From contig CM055897.1 of the NCBI GenBank assembly GCA_029582155.1, positions 8,954,001 through 9,018,000 of the forward strand: DNA of 64,000 bases, written 5' to 3'. This DNA is from Panopea generosa. Lineage: Eukaryota; Mollusca; Bivalvia; Adapedonta; Hiatellidae. The notes under the pieces are model-generated. The model was given only the letters and a program-made list of their open reading frames with translations, ran no database searches and was not told the DNA's origin. The position numbers and the translations under genes are program-made. Positions 41,601 through 49,330 of the stretch are shown here, one piece after another. The first letter of the stretch is position 1. The number at the start of each line of letters is the position of its first letter.

Positions 41601-44600
41601 TTGGGAACGGGTCCTAACGGTAAATATATCGTATTTCTGAACAATAGTTGGATCTGAATGGGAACGGGTCTTAACGGTAAATATATCGTATCTCTGAACA
41701 ATAGTTGGATCTGAATGGGAACGGGTCTTAACGGTAAATATATCGTATCTCTGAACAATAGTTGGATCTGAATGGGAACGGGTCTTAACGGTAAATATAT
41801 CGTATCTCTGAACAATAGTTGGATCTGAATGGACACGGGTCCTAACGGTAAATATGTCGTATCTCTAAACAATAGTTGGATCTGATTGGGAACGGGTCCT
41901 AACGGTAAATATGTCGTATCTCTAAACAATAGTTGGATCTGATTGGGAACGGGTCCTAACGGTAAATATATCGTATTTCTGAACAATAGTTGGATCTGAA
42001 TGGGAACGGGTCTTAACGGTAAATATATCGTATCTCTGAACAATAGTTGGATCTGAATGGACACGGGTCCTAACGGTAAATATATCGTATCTCTGAACAA
42101 TTGTTGGATCTGAATGGGAACGAGTCCTAACGGTAAATATGTCGTTTCTCTGAACAATAGTTGGATCTGAATGGACACGGGTCCTAACGGTAAATATATC
42201 GTATCTCTGAACAATAGTTGGATCTGAATGGGAACGGGTCCTAACGGTAAATATGTCGTTTCTGAACAATAGTTGGATCTGATTGGGAACGGGTCTTAAC
42301 GGTAAATATGTCGTTTCTCTAAACAATAGTTGGATCTGAATGGGAACGGGTCCTAACGGTAAATATATCGTATTTCTGAACAATAGTTGGATCTGAATGG
42401 GAACGGGTCTTAACGGTAAATATATCGTATCTCTGAACAATAGTTGGATCTGAATGGACACGGGTCCTAACGGTAAATATGTCGTATCTCTAAACAATAG
42501 TTGGATCTGAATGGGAACGGGTCCTAACGGTAAATATGTCGTATCTCTGAACAATAGTTGGATCTGAATGGGAACGGGTCCTAACGGTAAATATATCGTA
42601 TCTCTGAACAATAGTTGGATCTGAATGGACACGGGTCCTAACGGTAAATATGTCGTATCTCTGAACAATAGTTGAATCTGAATGGGAACGGGTCCTTACG
42701 GTAAATAGGTCGTATATCTAAACAAAAGTTAGATCTGAATGGGAACAGGTCCTAACGGTAAATATGTCGTATCTCTGAAAGAAAGTTAGATCTGGATGGG
42801 AACAGGTCCTTACGATGAATATGCCATGTCTTTGGATGATTGACGTGAGTTACTCTTAATTCCAGTGCTGTGCCACAAATAACAGATGGTATAGATTTTT
42901 GTATAACGAATCGACTTAATAAACGAAACTATTATCGTTATGTTAAGGGATACAATTCCTATTTCTATCATATGTGCATACAAAAATGAGTTACTGTTCT
43001 CGATTCATTGTGCTTCACATTTGCTTTAAGATATGTTGCAATGCCTAAAGTAATTTCAGCATTATTTGATCTTATGTTTTAGTTGAGCAAACTTAATAAA
43101 TTTTAATTAGCTTACCATGGTCAGTTTAAACAGTTACAATGTAACTATAATCATTTTGATACGATATGTTCAAATATGTATCCTACACAACCAACTATTA
43201 CTGCCAGAGTAGTAAATACTTGTAAGAGGAGACTATCAAATTACAACGCTACACTTGGCTATCTACGGATGGTGTATTAACACAGATCCAAGCAGCTCCC
43301 TCGAATTGCAAACCTTTGGCAGTGAGAGTTAAACTTTTTCTATCTGCATACAAAAAAAAAAACTTGTCGTAATAATGTTTTTGCCAATTATATGCATTAA
43401 CAATAATCTAGTAGTATGCTAACTGATAACAAAAACAATGCATTGATGACTGTGAAATTTTGAAATTTGAATCATGTACTGAATTATATAAAACCTGTCC
43501 CCAGAGCCATCTTGCGGTTTTTATGTGGCAGTTGGAGCTTTAAAGTGCATATGTTACATACATCATGTTTATATGTATAGGACATTCAGTATCGCTGTTT
43601 GTCTATCTAACAGTAATGCTCGTACATATAGTTGTTTTCAGACTTCAGATCTACCAGAGTTTAAAGCTGTCGGTAATGCATTACGCAGGTTCAACATGTC
43701 CGACCCTACTGTACTTATTAAAAGTCAGGCCTATCATCTTCGAAGGGTACGTTTGACAATATTATAAAAACGTTGTATCATTTGTGGTTACAAAAGTACG
43801 CTGGTGATGTAGACGGCTGGTTTATAGAGGTATGATTCTGAATTTCAACATTCGGAAAATCACTATGGTATCTACTTGAAACGGCATGATTGATATTGGT
43901 ATTTATAATGCTGTCACTCTCAAGTATTATGTTACAACTAAAATTTGATAGCATTTCTTGTTTCTTCCTTACGCCCTTTTGTCTCATTTTTATTATTTAA
44001 TTGTTTCTTCAACGACATATGAATAGATTGTGTAAATGTCAATTGGAAACATGAATACTTGTACCATAAGAAATAAATACTTAAAAACAAACAAACAGAC
44101 ATTTTATATCATCTTAACAAGTGTAACATGAATACAGTTTTATGTTCAAAACGATTTTCTTATAAAACAGTCTACCAATAGCATAAACATTAAGTATACC
44201 ATATCGCAAAAAAAACACTATTAAAATTATGTCAGATATGAGAATTTTACGTACGAATTTTTGTCTCAATTTTGCGTAATCATTTTAGTCTCAATTTTAT
44301 GTATCAGTTTTGGTTTCCTTCTATAAAGTTATACTTTATAATAATTCTGATTCGATATACACTTTTTATTAAGATAGGTTACACATTCTATAACTAATTT
44401 GACGTTAGAAATCATACGCACGTCAAAGTTAATGTTATCAATAACAAGACAACTTGTTTACCATTGAAATGAAATAAAGGTATTTCACATACAAAATGTG
44501 ATATATAAGAAATGAAGTGTTAGATGTAGCGGTTCGTATCATATGCTGAAAGGATAAAAGAAATACATGGTGAACTTCAGAGCCACATTATTAAACTATT

Positions 44601-46176
44601 GTAAGCAATATTTACAGTTAAGAAAGTGTATGCAAAAATATTTCATTGATAATTTTGTCAGTATGACCATTATTATTGACAAAATCGTAAACTGTAATAG
44701 TGTTTACAATAATTTGATAATGTGGGTCTTAAACTCATCCAGCGTTTCTGTAAACAAACCAGATATTGTTATTAAGGTTGCTGAAGACGAAAACTATGCT
44801 TTCATCGGTGACGATGCTGCTATTGATATTACCGTAGCCAAGAATTGTGACCTGATCAAAATAAAAGAGAGATTTCTACCACTTACCAATGCTTTTGGAT
44901 TTCCTGACAAGTCGCCACATACAAGAATATTCTCTAAACAGTAAGTAAACATGATTTCCATTCTTGTTAATTATTTCTGATTTGTATTCAAATGTATATT
45001 GTTAAAATCAACAAAGAAATAGAAGAAAGAGTAGTTTAAAATGCTATTATATTTTGGTGACCTGTTTTATCTTATTTATAAGATTGATGTCGTTCCACGG
45101 GTCTGGACTTCTTGCTGTCTGGAAGCGACACTGGTGGCCAGATTCAAATCGTTGCCGTGGTAATATAAAGACTGAGGCGAAGGCGATCGAGCTAATTGAC
45201 GTACAGAGCGCGTTCTACATACTTATAGGTCAGAATATTGTGTCACTTATCGTCATACCGTTATAGAAATAGAGGATCTTACATTCGTGCTTACTTATAA
45301 TTGAATTTATTAAATGAGTTAAAAAACATAAGGAATGGGAGACTCTGGCGAACATTTATCATTTTTTCCAACTGAGTTTGATAAATTCAATAATAAATGA
45401 GCACGAATGTAAGATTCGTTTTATCACATAACTCGGAAAGGTTTACATTTACCATTTATTTAACATATTTTGTCTATAAGGTAAGAGAAAAAAATCGGGC
45501 ATATTTATTGCGGTGAGTCATCGTATGAAGTAACGTTTCAAATAACGTCATTTAACCATGACAAATTGAATTCATTTATATGTTCGAAAGTATTTTCCGC
45601 AACTAACTTACGAGAATCGAGTTATACAACAAACACTGAGCGATGAATTGGAAATGATATTACACTAGGTTAATATAAAAAATATGTCATGGGTTTATAA
45701 CACTCCTGTACCGTAAATTATGTGATAAAATATTTTATTTCCTATCGGTTAATAGTAAACCAACTATGTTTATACATAAATTATGGTTCACTTATAAAAC
45801 ACAATTGAACTGGATTTGAACTGTTGTTATCGATCTATTGCAGAAACTTTGTATAGAATAAATGAGAAGATTCGTCTAACATGTATTTAACTTTTAATTT
45901 CTTTGATAACCTCATTGACTAAAACACTTCACGATCTCTGTAAGCTTTGCATATTGCTCCTAATAGATGGTCACTTGTGTGTAAGATCCTTTGATTAAGT
46001 TCCAGTGAGATTAAAACAGTGTTATCAAAATAACTATACTATTTTCAGGTGGAATATTTATCAGCGTTGTAGCGCTGATGGCTGAATGTGTTGCTTACAA
46101 AAGAAATGGTCAAAATGTGGATACGGAAGAAGACGCGAGTGACAAAAATGTCAATGATTCGGAATTAGACAACTAA
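14307..46176 (+). CDS. Ionotropic glutamate receptor-like subunit (gene, 16 exons, complete)
   Basis: Sixteen exons total 2511 bases, 836 residues plus stop, with all phases consistent. Residues 1-20 are a signal peptide and about 21-398 the amino-terminal domain. S1 begins at YPPYVV (399) with GFCLDILKEL. M1 is about 519-537 and the pore loop about 565-583. M3 is about 597-619 with TYSGNLIAF in place of the usual SYTANLAAF. S2 follows to about 785, with GGSAWE and NYAFIGDD. M4 is about 788-812, then an acidic tail. Ligand residues: Arg479 is retained (the S1 arginine of the family), Tyr443, Ser649, and Asp703 where AMPA/kainate receptors have Glu. The pore Q/R/N position is Asn581, followed by Glu582. 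Length and domain order are normal for the superfamily. It keeps a full amino-terminal domain, unlike most insect IRs, yet the M3 motif is IR-like, so the subfamily is uncertain. Expected to be a ligand-gated cation channel at the plasma membrane. Confidence 0.92.
14830..16170. repeat. Satellite-like tandem array, about 125-190-bp units, in intron 1
   Basis: Eight or nine units carry 'catgacacatcgtcttgtcc', 'ttgtgccaagttatttaaaa', 'caatcacaactaaagaagat' and 'gacggacggac' blocks in the same order. Units at 15152-15340 and 15341-15529 appear identical over 189 bp. Repetitive reading frames here are not genes. Confidence 0.85.
16301..16423 (+). CDS. Receptor exon 2: start of amino-terminal domain
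   Basis: Acceptor attgtttcag; phase 1 to 1; donor GTTAGT. Encodes GALLHGPAHTVEEH then ISIYDINVTVIWHY, with a sequon NVT. Homologous to the exon at 61828 (shared GALLxG, VxVxWHxxD, VFKTG). Confidence 0.88.
16990..18110. repeat. Degenerate minisatellite of about 43 bp in intron 2
   Basis: Roughly 25 diverged units of the type 'ttaccacccacaactgcatt' plus 'aagaagacctcttgaataga' fill just over 1 kb. Divergence is high and increases toward the 3' end, indicating an old array. Confidence 0.75.
18831..19535. repeat. 88-bp minisatellite, about 8 units, in intron 2
   Basis: Units of 86-88 bp contain 'gcatgtttgccttcttgacc', a CT-rich run and 'gcgctatcgcctatctgc'. Length variation comes from the number of CT steps. 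Long open frames through the array come from the repeat itself. It is pyrimidine-rich on the sense strand. Confidence 0.88.
19814..19992 (+). CDS. Receptor exon 3: amino-terminal domain
   Basis: Acceptor tttccggtttcag; 179 bases, phase 1 to 0; donor GTATGT. Encodes VCVLEDDDHVDVIVLLDVNF then a Trp-rich part (LIWWGEE, GQFWGD). The DVIVLLD strand is typical of periplasmic-binding-like amino-terminal domains. Confidence 0.82.
20201..20403. mobile_element. TA-flanked MITE, copy 1
   Basis: Ends are CAGTATAACTTCGAT and ...CGAAGTTCTACTG, inverted relative to each other, with TA on both sides. A related copy of nearly the same length lies at 60560-60764. Sits in intron 3 of the receptor gene. The ends suggest the Tc1/mariner/pogo group. 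Confidence 0.75.
20920..21154 (+). CDS. Receptor exon 4: amino-terminal domain
   Basis: Acceptor ttggaatag, phase 0 to 1, donor GTAAAC; 235 bases. Ends with LAKLVDFLKWKYVIVIYENT, the helix-then-strand pattern (…F.W..V.VIY) common to amino-terminal domains of glutamate receptors. Sequon NTT at the end. Confidence 0.85.
21953..22146 (+). CDS. Receptor exon 5: amino-terminal domain
   Basis: Acceptor gtatgtttag, 194 bases, phase 1 to 0, donor GTAAGC. Encodes EPDTALLEDLLSEIGVLFAV and a segment ending NFLVLCRMECASNVLIE, a strand then cysteine-containing helix start. Confidence 0.85.
22147..23572. other. Intron 5, first part: nothing recognised
   Basis: AT-rich intronic DNA without ordered repeats; open frames here lack splice context. 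Confidence 0.4.
23583..24015 (+). mobile_element. SINE with an internal 51-bp minisatellite and 10-bp target-site duplication
   Basis: A tRNA Leu/Ser-like head (gtgaccgagtggtctacgcc as A box, aggttcgtgtcccgctc as B box) is followed by the molluscan SINE body 'gtttccagttacttgcggaa' and an ending 'ggcgttaaactccattc'. Between them lie five units of 51 bp ('tatggatatgccatatataa' core). A perfect duplication atattatcat flanks it at 23573-23582 and 24016-24025, so the minisatellite belongs to the element. In intron 5 of the receptor gene. Confidence 0.88.
24026..25390. other. Intron 5, middle part: nothing recognised
   Basis: No exon, RNA gene or ordered repeat was identified. Confidence 0.4.
25400..26010. 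repeat. Degenerate satellite units in intron 5
   Basis: Three or so diverged units of about 200 bp share 'gtcatactgatacg', 'ggttaaaatcagtttgggag'-like text and 'gagctgacaaaaatgtgtg'. Old tandem repeat. Confidence 0.5.
26433..26606 (+). CDS. Receptor exon 6: amino-terminal domain
   Basis: Acceptor tttttcccag, 174 bases, phase 0 to 0, donor GTAAGA. Encodes ANDFDSKHNANKTVIKNLSR then WLVGLYDKANIKCLQYSAHE. Sequons NKT and NLS. Confidence 0.82.
27994..28191 (+). CDS. Receptor exon 7: end of amino-terminal domain, linker to S1
   Basis: Acceptor attcttatgtag, 198 bases, phase 0 to 0, donor GTAATA. Encodes a cysteine-containing segment (DQKNCAAYKIETLQW) and VGFVNSNGTIFITSDLFPNS, then a tail ISVVE leading straight into YPPYVV of exon 8, as expected at the amino-terminal-domain/S1 junction. 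Confidence 0.85.
28255..28340. repeat. Dispersed repeat fragment (family also near 36310 and 60100)
   Basis: The block 'tacctcgattgtgaaacaag' recurs as 'tacctcgattgtgatacaag' near 36316 and in inverted, diverged form near 60105-60140 and 53190-53300. It is a short dispersed element of unknown class. Confidence 0.4.
29561..29607. repeat. (AT)n microsatellite
   Basis: Uninterrupted AT dinucleotide run of about 23 repeats in intron 7. Confidence 0.95.
30167..31652 (-). mobile_element. Decayed LINE (non-LTR retrotransposon), C-terminal part of reverse transcriptase ORF
   Basis: In pieces on the minus strand the sequence reads like the end of a LINE polymerase protein: a piece with GIRFSVDLDKM, WSKRIFTPIGKITILKSL and SKINHLILALPNP (31652-31329), then GGLTMYDIDLFINSLK near 31260, then a tail with KPTLDNFK and ERYIAT (30412-30167). 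Frameshifts and stops separate them. The order and motifs match the region after the catalytic core in LINE elements; the catalytic core is not visible. It lies antisense in intron 7. Confidence 0.75.
32242..32342 (+). CDS. Receptor exon 8: S1 ligand-binding start
   Basis: Acceptor catcgttgcag, 101 bases, phase 0 to 2, donor GTACGT. Encodes YPPYVVKTTVNGT and KYTGFCLDILKELSRNL, the hallmark opening of S1. The donor was chosen over one 4 bases later because only it keeps the frame into exon 9. Confidence 0.93.
32428..32877. repeat. About 450-bp dispersed element, copy 1 (intron 8)
   Basis: Shares long stretches with 45272-45729: 'ttattgaatttattaaa', 'atcacataactcggaa', 'aataacgtcatt', 'aaaatatgtcatgggtttat' and 'ccgtaaattatgtgataaa'. 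Internal inverted repeats (acatgagtgctcatttatta against its complement further on) point to a MITE-like or foldback element. Confidence 0.7.
33150..33246 (+). CDS. Receptor exon 9: S1
   Basis: Acceptor ctcaattcag, 97 bases, phase 2 to 0, donor GTAAGA. Encodes YSITEPVDNAYGMVV and FNGLIGQLQRN. Tyr443 in DNAYGM corresponds to the pocket tyrosine of AMPA receptors; NGLIGQL matches the NGMVGEL motif. Confidence 0.92.
34220..34375 (+). CDS. Receptor exon 10: S1 arginine and pre-M1
   Basis: Acceptor atgtcacag, 156 bases, phase 0 to 0, donor GTGCGT. Encodes EVDMIVSDVAIQRDREQVMD, then FTYPFYFGYSTVMVKK. Arg479 aligns with the carboxylate-binding arginine; the usual Pro-Leu-Thr before it is replaced by Asp-Val-Ala, so two backbone/side-chain ligand contacts of AMPA receptors differ. 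Confidence 0.93.
35177..35370 (+). mobile_element. tRNA-derived SINE, truncated
   Basis: A tRNA-like head (ggttagctcagatagtagcg, B box gagattgaatcctcgtccg) and a body with 'gttatcagttacttgcagaa' relate it to the SINEs at 23583 and 51516. The 3' tail is missing and no target-site duplication was found. Intron 10. Confidence 0.7.
35497..35695 (+). CDS. Receptor exon 11: M1 and pore loop
   Basis: Acceptor ttggtatttag, 199 bases, phase 0 to 1, donor GTACAG. Encodes M1 (VVAMLIGMLLLAALVIHLL), a cysteine-rich linker (CHNCRVNKC) and the pore loop ending LMWLFGIISNEG. Asn581 occupies the Q/R/N site and Glu582 follows it. Confidence 0.92.
36447..36592. mobile_element. MITE with inverted ends, just upstream of exon 12
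   Basis: Starts CAGGCCCCGGTTTCACAAAC and ends with the inverted counterpart AAGAAACCGGGCCCTG; internal halves are also complementary (jtattttact-type and aaaatag blocks). About 146 bp. Its right end lies 50 bp before the exon 12 acceptor, so it may contain or displace the branch point. Confidence 0.75.
36642..36862 (+). CDS. Receptor exon 12: M3 gate and start of S2
   Basis: Acceptor cttcctatacag, 221 bases, phase 1 to 0, donor ACG|GTAAAT. Encodes M3 (TFVSSWTLFCVVIIATYSGN, then LIAFLTV) and the S2 start GTIGGSAWEQVLT. Ser649 aligns with the pocket serine of the GST motif, with Ala instead of Thr after it. The last 19 bases are the seed of the minisatellite that follows. Confidence 0.93.
36844..42840 (+). 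repeat. 57/55-bp minisatellite that copies the exon 12 5' splice site
   Basis: About 6 kb of tandem units (roughly 100, estimated from length) start inside exon 12. A unit is 19 bases of exon end (atgggaacgggtcctaacg), then 38 bases of intron start (gtaaatatgtcgtatctctg... to ...ggatctga). Most units are 57 bp; a common variant lacks 2 bases (gtcgtttctgaac). Nearly every unit keeps ACG|GTAAAT; a few have GTTAAT (37768, 38451, 41107) or GTCAAT (39745), or lose the G before GT (40875). The first unit and the last three are diverged, and the last units share the 'aacagg' of the exon, as expected if the edges keep the oldest sequence. Long repetitive frames on the minus strand (19-residue period) are by-products. 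Confidence 0.95.
43642..43746 (+). CDS. Receptor exon 13: S2
   Basis: Acceptor gttgttttcag, 105 bases, phase 0 to 0, donor GTACGT. Encodes TSDLPEFKAVGNALRRFNMS then DPTVLIKSQAYHLRR, the S2 lobe helices before the acidic pocket residue. Confidence 0.9.
44777..44940 (+). CDS. Receptor exon 14: S2 with acidic pocket residue
   Basis: 164 bases, phase 0 to 2, strong donor GTAAGT. Starts at VAEDENYAFIGDDAAIDI; the acceptor (ttgttattaag) has a weak pyrimidine tract but is the only AG that gives phase 0 and the spacing expected for the family. Asp703 sits where AMPA/kainate receptors have Glu. Continues with NAFGFPDKSPHTRIFSK, matching the 'GYGxxxPKGS' region. Confidence 0.88.
45083..45228 (+). CDS. 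Receptor exon 15: end of S2, start of M4
   Basis: Acceptor cttatttataag, 146 bases, phase 2 to 1, donor GTCAGA. Encodes LMSFHGSGLLAVWKRHWWPD, the conserved 'L..G.L..L..KWW' end of S2, and IELIDVQSAFYILIG leading into M4. The intron before it is only 142 bases. Confidence 0.92.
45272..45729. repeat. About 450-bp dispersed element, copy 2 (intron 15)
   Basis: Related to 32428-32877 along its length. Internal inverted repeats: 'atcttacattcgtgcttact' near 45277 and 'gagcacgaatgtaagattcg' near 45400. No coding capacity. Confidence 0.7.
46049..46176 (+). CDS. Receptor exon 16: M4 and cytoplasmic tail
   Basis: Acceptor actattttcag, phase 1, 42 codons and TAA at 46174-46176. Encodes GIFISVVALMAECVAYKR (M4 end) and an acidic tail of about 25 residues ending NDSELDN, with no obvious PDZ-binding C-terminus. 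Confidence 0.92.
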
Positions 46177-46765
46177 CTTACAGAGCTATATACGTGTTAT
46201 CTTTTGACTATTTTCCGTTGCATATCGACGATACTGTGTTAAGTACTGGCCATGAGGTTATAAAACATTTCTCAAGCTCAACTCAAGTTAGTTATCAAGC
46301 ATTATTTCTAGGATGAATATATACCGGTATACTAGTAACACAAACACTACACTCAGCCTCTAAGTTGAGACTATTAATACCGATTTGAAGCAGAACGTTA
46401 AAGCTATTTACATTTATTTTGTTATAATCTGTCCATTCATTGCGAAGTTGAGCACGTAATCTTCAGTTGAGGATGGAACAAAGTTTTATAATATCGGTGC
46501 CAGATCTGAAATATGTACGATCTACTTTGTCATTTAGTGTGCTATTTCTTCAGTTTATTATCATGTCTATGCTTGTACCTAATATACCAATCCATGTTCC
46601 GTAGAGAAAAATATAACAAAGTCAACAAATTGTAAGCTCTGTTAGAGGACGGTGTACAACGCTTGGAATCGTTATTAATTGCTTTATTTATTTAAATATA
46701 TTAATATATTTAATGCACTTGGTGTAAATATAAAAATAAAAATAAAGATGTAAAATACACAGAAT
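46177..46765 (+). other. Probable 3' UTR of the receptor gene
   Basis: AT-rich, stop-dense sequence after the receptor stop codon, extending to a cluster of polyadenylation signals. Confidence 0.55.
46735..46746 (+). promoter_or_regulatory. Tandem AATAAA polyadenylation signals
   Basis: Two adjacent AATAAA hexamers (46735-46740 and 46741-46746), about 560 bases past the receptor stop codon, are the first strong candidates for 3'-end formation of this gene. Confidence 0.55.
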
Positions 46766-48660
46766 CAATCTTTTTTCAACAGCATATGTGATTAAGTGTG
46801 TATAAAGGTAAATGTAAAATAAACTGATAAGTACTGAACATAATCATTCCATCTTGGTAAACTGGATAACGTATAAACCTGGTAGTTTTACAGTCCGACA
46901 ACAGCCACATTGGTGGAAATACAACCAGTGTTTGAAAAGAAAGATACCTACTGTAAAAGTGTATATGCGGTCGGAATATAATTGTAATCTATTGATTTGG
47001 ACTCTTAACAAAGTGGTGATGAAATAAACAACACACACAACGTTTGGTGTATAGCCTTGTTAATACAGAACGCAACAAAGAAACGAGAATATGGGACTAG
47101 ATAATTTTATTTATTGCATTTGTAATGTTCTTCTTTTATCATAATAATCATATTTATTTTAACTGGTTTAAACATTTTTATTTCAAATATCTTACAATAT
47201 TACATGTTTAAAAATAATTTGTCAAAAGCTTTGAAATGAAAGACAAGCGTATAGAATTTCTCTCCTAATTATTTTAATTGAACGGCACAAATTCCAATTA
47301 ACAAACGTTGCATTATTTATCACCTGAGACGTTTATAGTAAAGGTTGAATGCAAATGTAGATGCAGGAGCATACTGGGATATTTGTCTATTTTACTAATG
47401 TAAACGGACAGTGTATCGAAGTTTTTCTGAGACAAAATAATGATTGCAAACCACAATGAATATTCTCAAAGAATATTTAAAAAAATAGATTATATTGGCA
47501 TATAACCGTCAATTCCCTGTCCTAAATACACACGCCAGACATGAAGATACACTTATAACTTAGAGATATACGCGTCTAAAGTGTCTAAATGCATTACCTC
47601 TTTATAACAAACATCGGATTTCTGAAGCCACGTTCTTGTTTTTGTTTACATTCACCATTTTTAACGAACCACTTTCGGGTTTCCGATCAGTCATCGGATA
47701 ATATCGCGAAGACTCGTTCCCGATCTCGTTTTCGAGGCTTTGTTCGGGAAGTTTACGGAGTTCAATGTAAACATTGCGCAATGCTTTATTGAGGGACGTA
47801 TTAAAGTTTGGCCAATATTCAAGTACTGTTAATTTGATAACTTTCAATTAAATAAAGGTTAAACGTCAATGCATAATTATTATTTTGTGCACACTGCATA
47901 CAGGAAAAGTCTGGATTAACAGCGTGTTTGTGTTACTTGCCAATATAATCCCTTTAACGGTAAATGTCAAAATAACAAAAGTAATGCTTTTTAGGAAAGA
48001 GAGATGATCAAGTCAAAACGATAAGTGAGCATCCGATGAAAACGAAAGGGAAATGACCAATAGTTCTAATTAGTTTAAACTAGTGGTGGTTCTTATATAA
48101 AAAAACATCAAATACATTAGCTGGTACACTGTTACAAGTGTTTAATGTTACAAGAGGATTGAGTATGCGGAGTCAGAATCTCATTATATAACTCAGAATT
48201 ATAAAACACTGCCTACGTTCAGAAACAAATAAGAAGAGTATCAAAAATAGATATATGCATCCCTTGGAACTGAATTAATACAGTATTTCCCTAGTCGGCT
48301 TCAAAAGTAAAAGATACATTACAACCCGCATGTTTTACAAAATGTACGGTAGTTTCCATCATCCTTTAACATAAGTTTGTTCATACCCTTTTTTTAAAGA
48401 AACAGAGTGAGAGTGATATACATATCAAGATAGAGAACAACTATATTTAACAGTCTTCGTCAATATACCAGGAATAAGAACCCATTTGAGGTGTCTGCAT
48501 GATCAAATTTAGTGAATAGCATACAAATTAGAAACACTTTTACAAATATCCTAGCATTTATTAATTGAAACCGAACGTCAATAAAATATCTAAGAAGTAA
48601 ACCGTAAGTGTATAGCGTGTGTGCTAAATGAAATAAAAGATACATATCATTTCATCAGAC
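46766..48660. other. Spacer, nothing recognised
   Basis: No supported exon. Both strands near 47590-47850 are open for about 200 bases, but there is no splice context or recognisable protein. Confidence 0.4.
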
Positions 48661-48664
48661 TGAG

Positions 48665-49330
48665 TGTTTGTTCTTCATGTAATCAGAACTCTTGTACGAA
48701 TATAATGCATATTATTGGTCTTTGTTTACTTAAAAATTCTGGTTTAGTTTAGCGTGCAACTTCCAAAGTTTCTTTATCTCAACAACCACTTAATGTATTT
48801 AATTGAAGCTTCACGCAACACTTCCCAATCACCAAACCTACTAAAATAACTAAGTCATAGAACTCTTGCATGAATATATTGCAAATTATGTCTTTTTTAC
48901 TTAGACATTTTGGTTAAAGTTTTGCGTGCAATTACCATCATGTCCATATCTCACTAACCACACAATTCATTTAAATGAAACTTCACACAAGACTCTCAAG
49001 TCATCAAACTAAATTACTAAATTAACAAAGTTAGATAATTCTTGCATGCATAGACTGCAAATGATGATCCTTGTTGACTGAGAAATTCTGGTTTAAGCTT
49101 TGCGTGCAATTACCATCACTTTCACATCTCAACAAACGCTCAATATATTTAATTGAAACTTCACACAATACTTCACAGTTATCTCACCAACTAAACAAAA
49201 AATCATGCCAGATATGTTTACAAATTGTGACCCTTGTTTGATTTAGTTATTCTGGTTAAAGTCTATATCTCGGCAGTCACTACATGCATTGGATTCAAAA
49301 TTCAGTCATCAAACCTATAAGATAGATAAG
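48665..49330. repeat. Satellite-like array of about 175 bp, 3-4 units
   Basis: Units start at similar phases (cgtgcaa at 48753, 48925 and 49103; spacings 172 and 178). Shared blocks are 'tctcaacaaccact', 'tttaattgaaacttcacaca', 'agaactcttgcatg' and 'attctggtttaagctttgcg'. The last copy is truncated. No coding content. Confidence 0.8.

Noticed and set aside
36777..42668. Long minus-strand open frames (up to 368 codons) with a 19-residue repeat
   Set aside because: They arise because the 57-bp minisatellite unit is a multiple of three without a stop in those frames. The frame changes whenever a 55-bp unit occurs, and there are no splice sites or domain features. Not a repetitive protein gene.
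36844..42840. CRISPR-like regular repeat array
   Set aside because: Units are contiguous, with no unique spacers between constant repeats, and the setting is an animal intron. It is a minisatellite.
44567..44776. Upstream extension of receptor exon 14 as coding
   Set aside because: The frame is open upstream, but including it would add about 70 residues at a place where the family has none. The AG at 44776 gives the right phase and spacing to exon 13.
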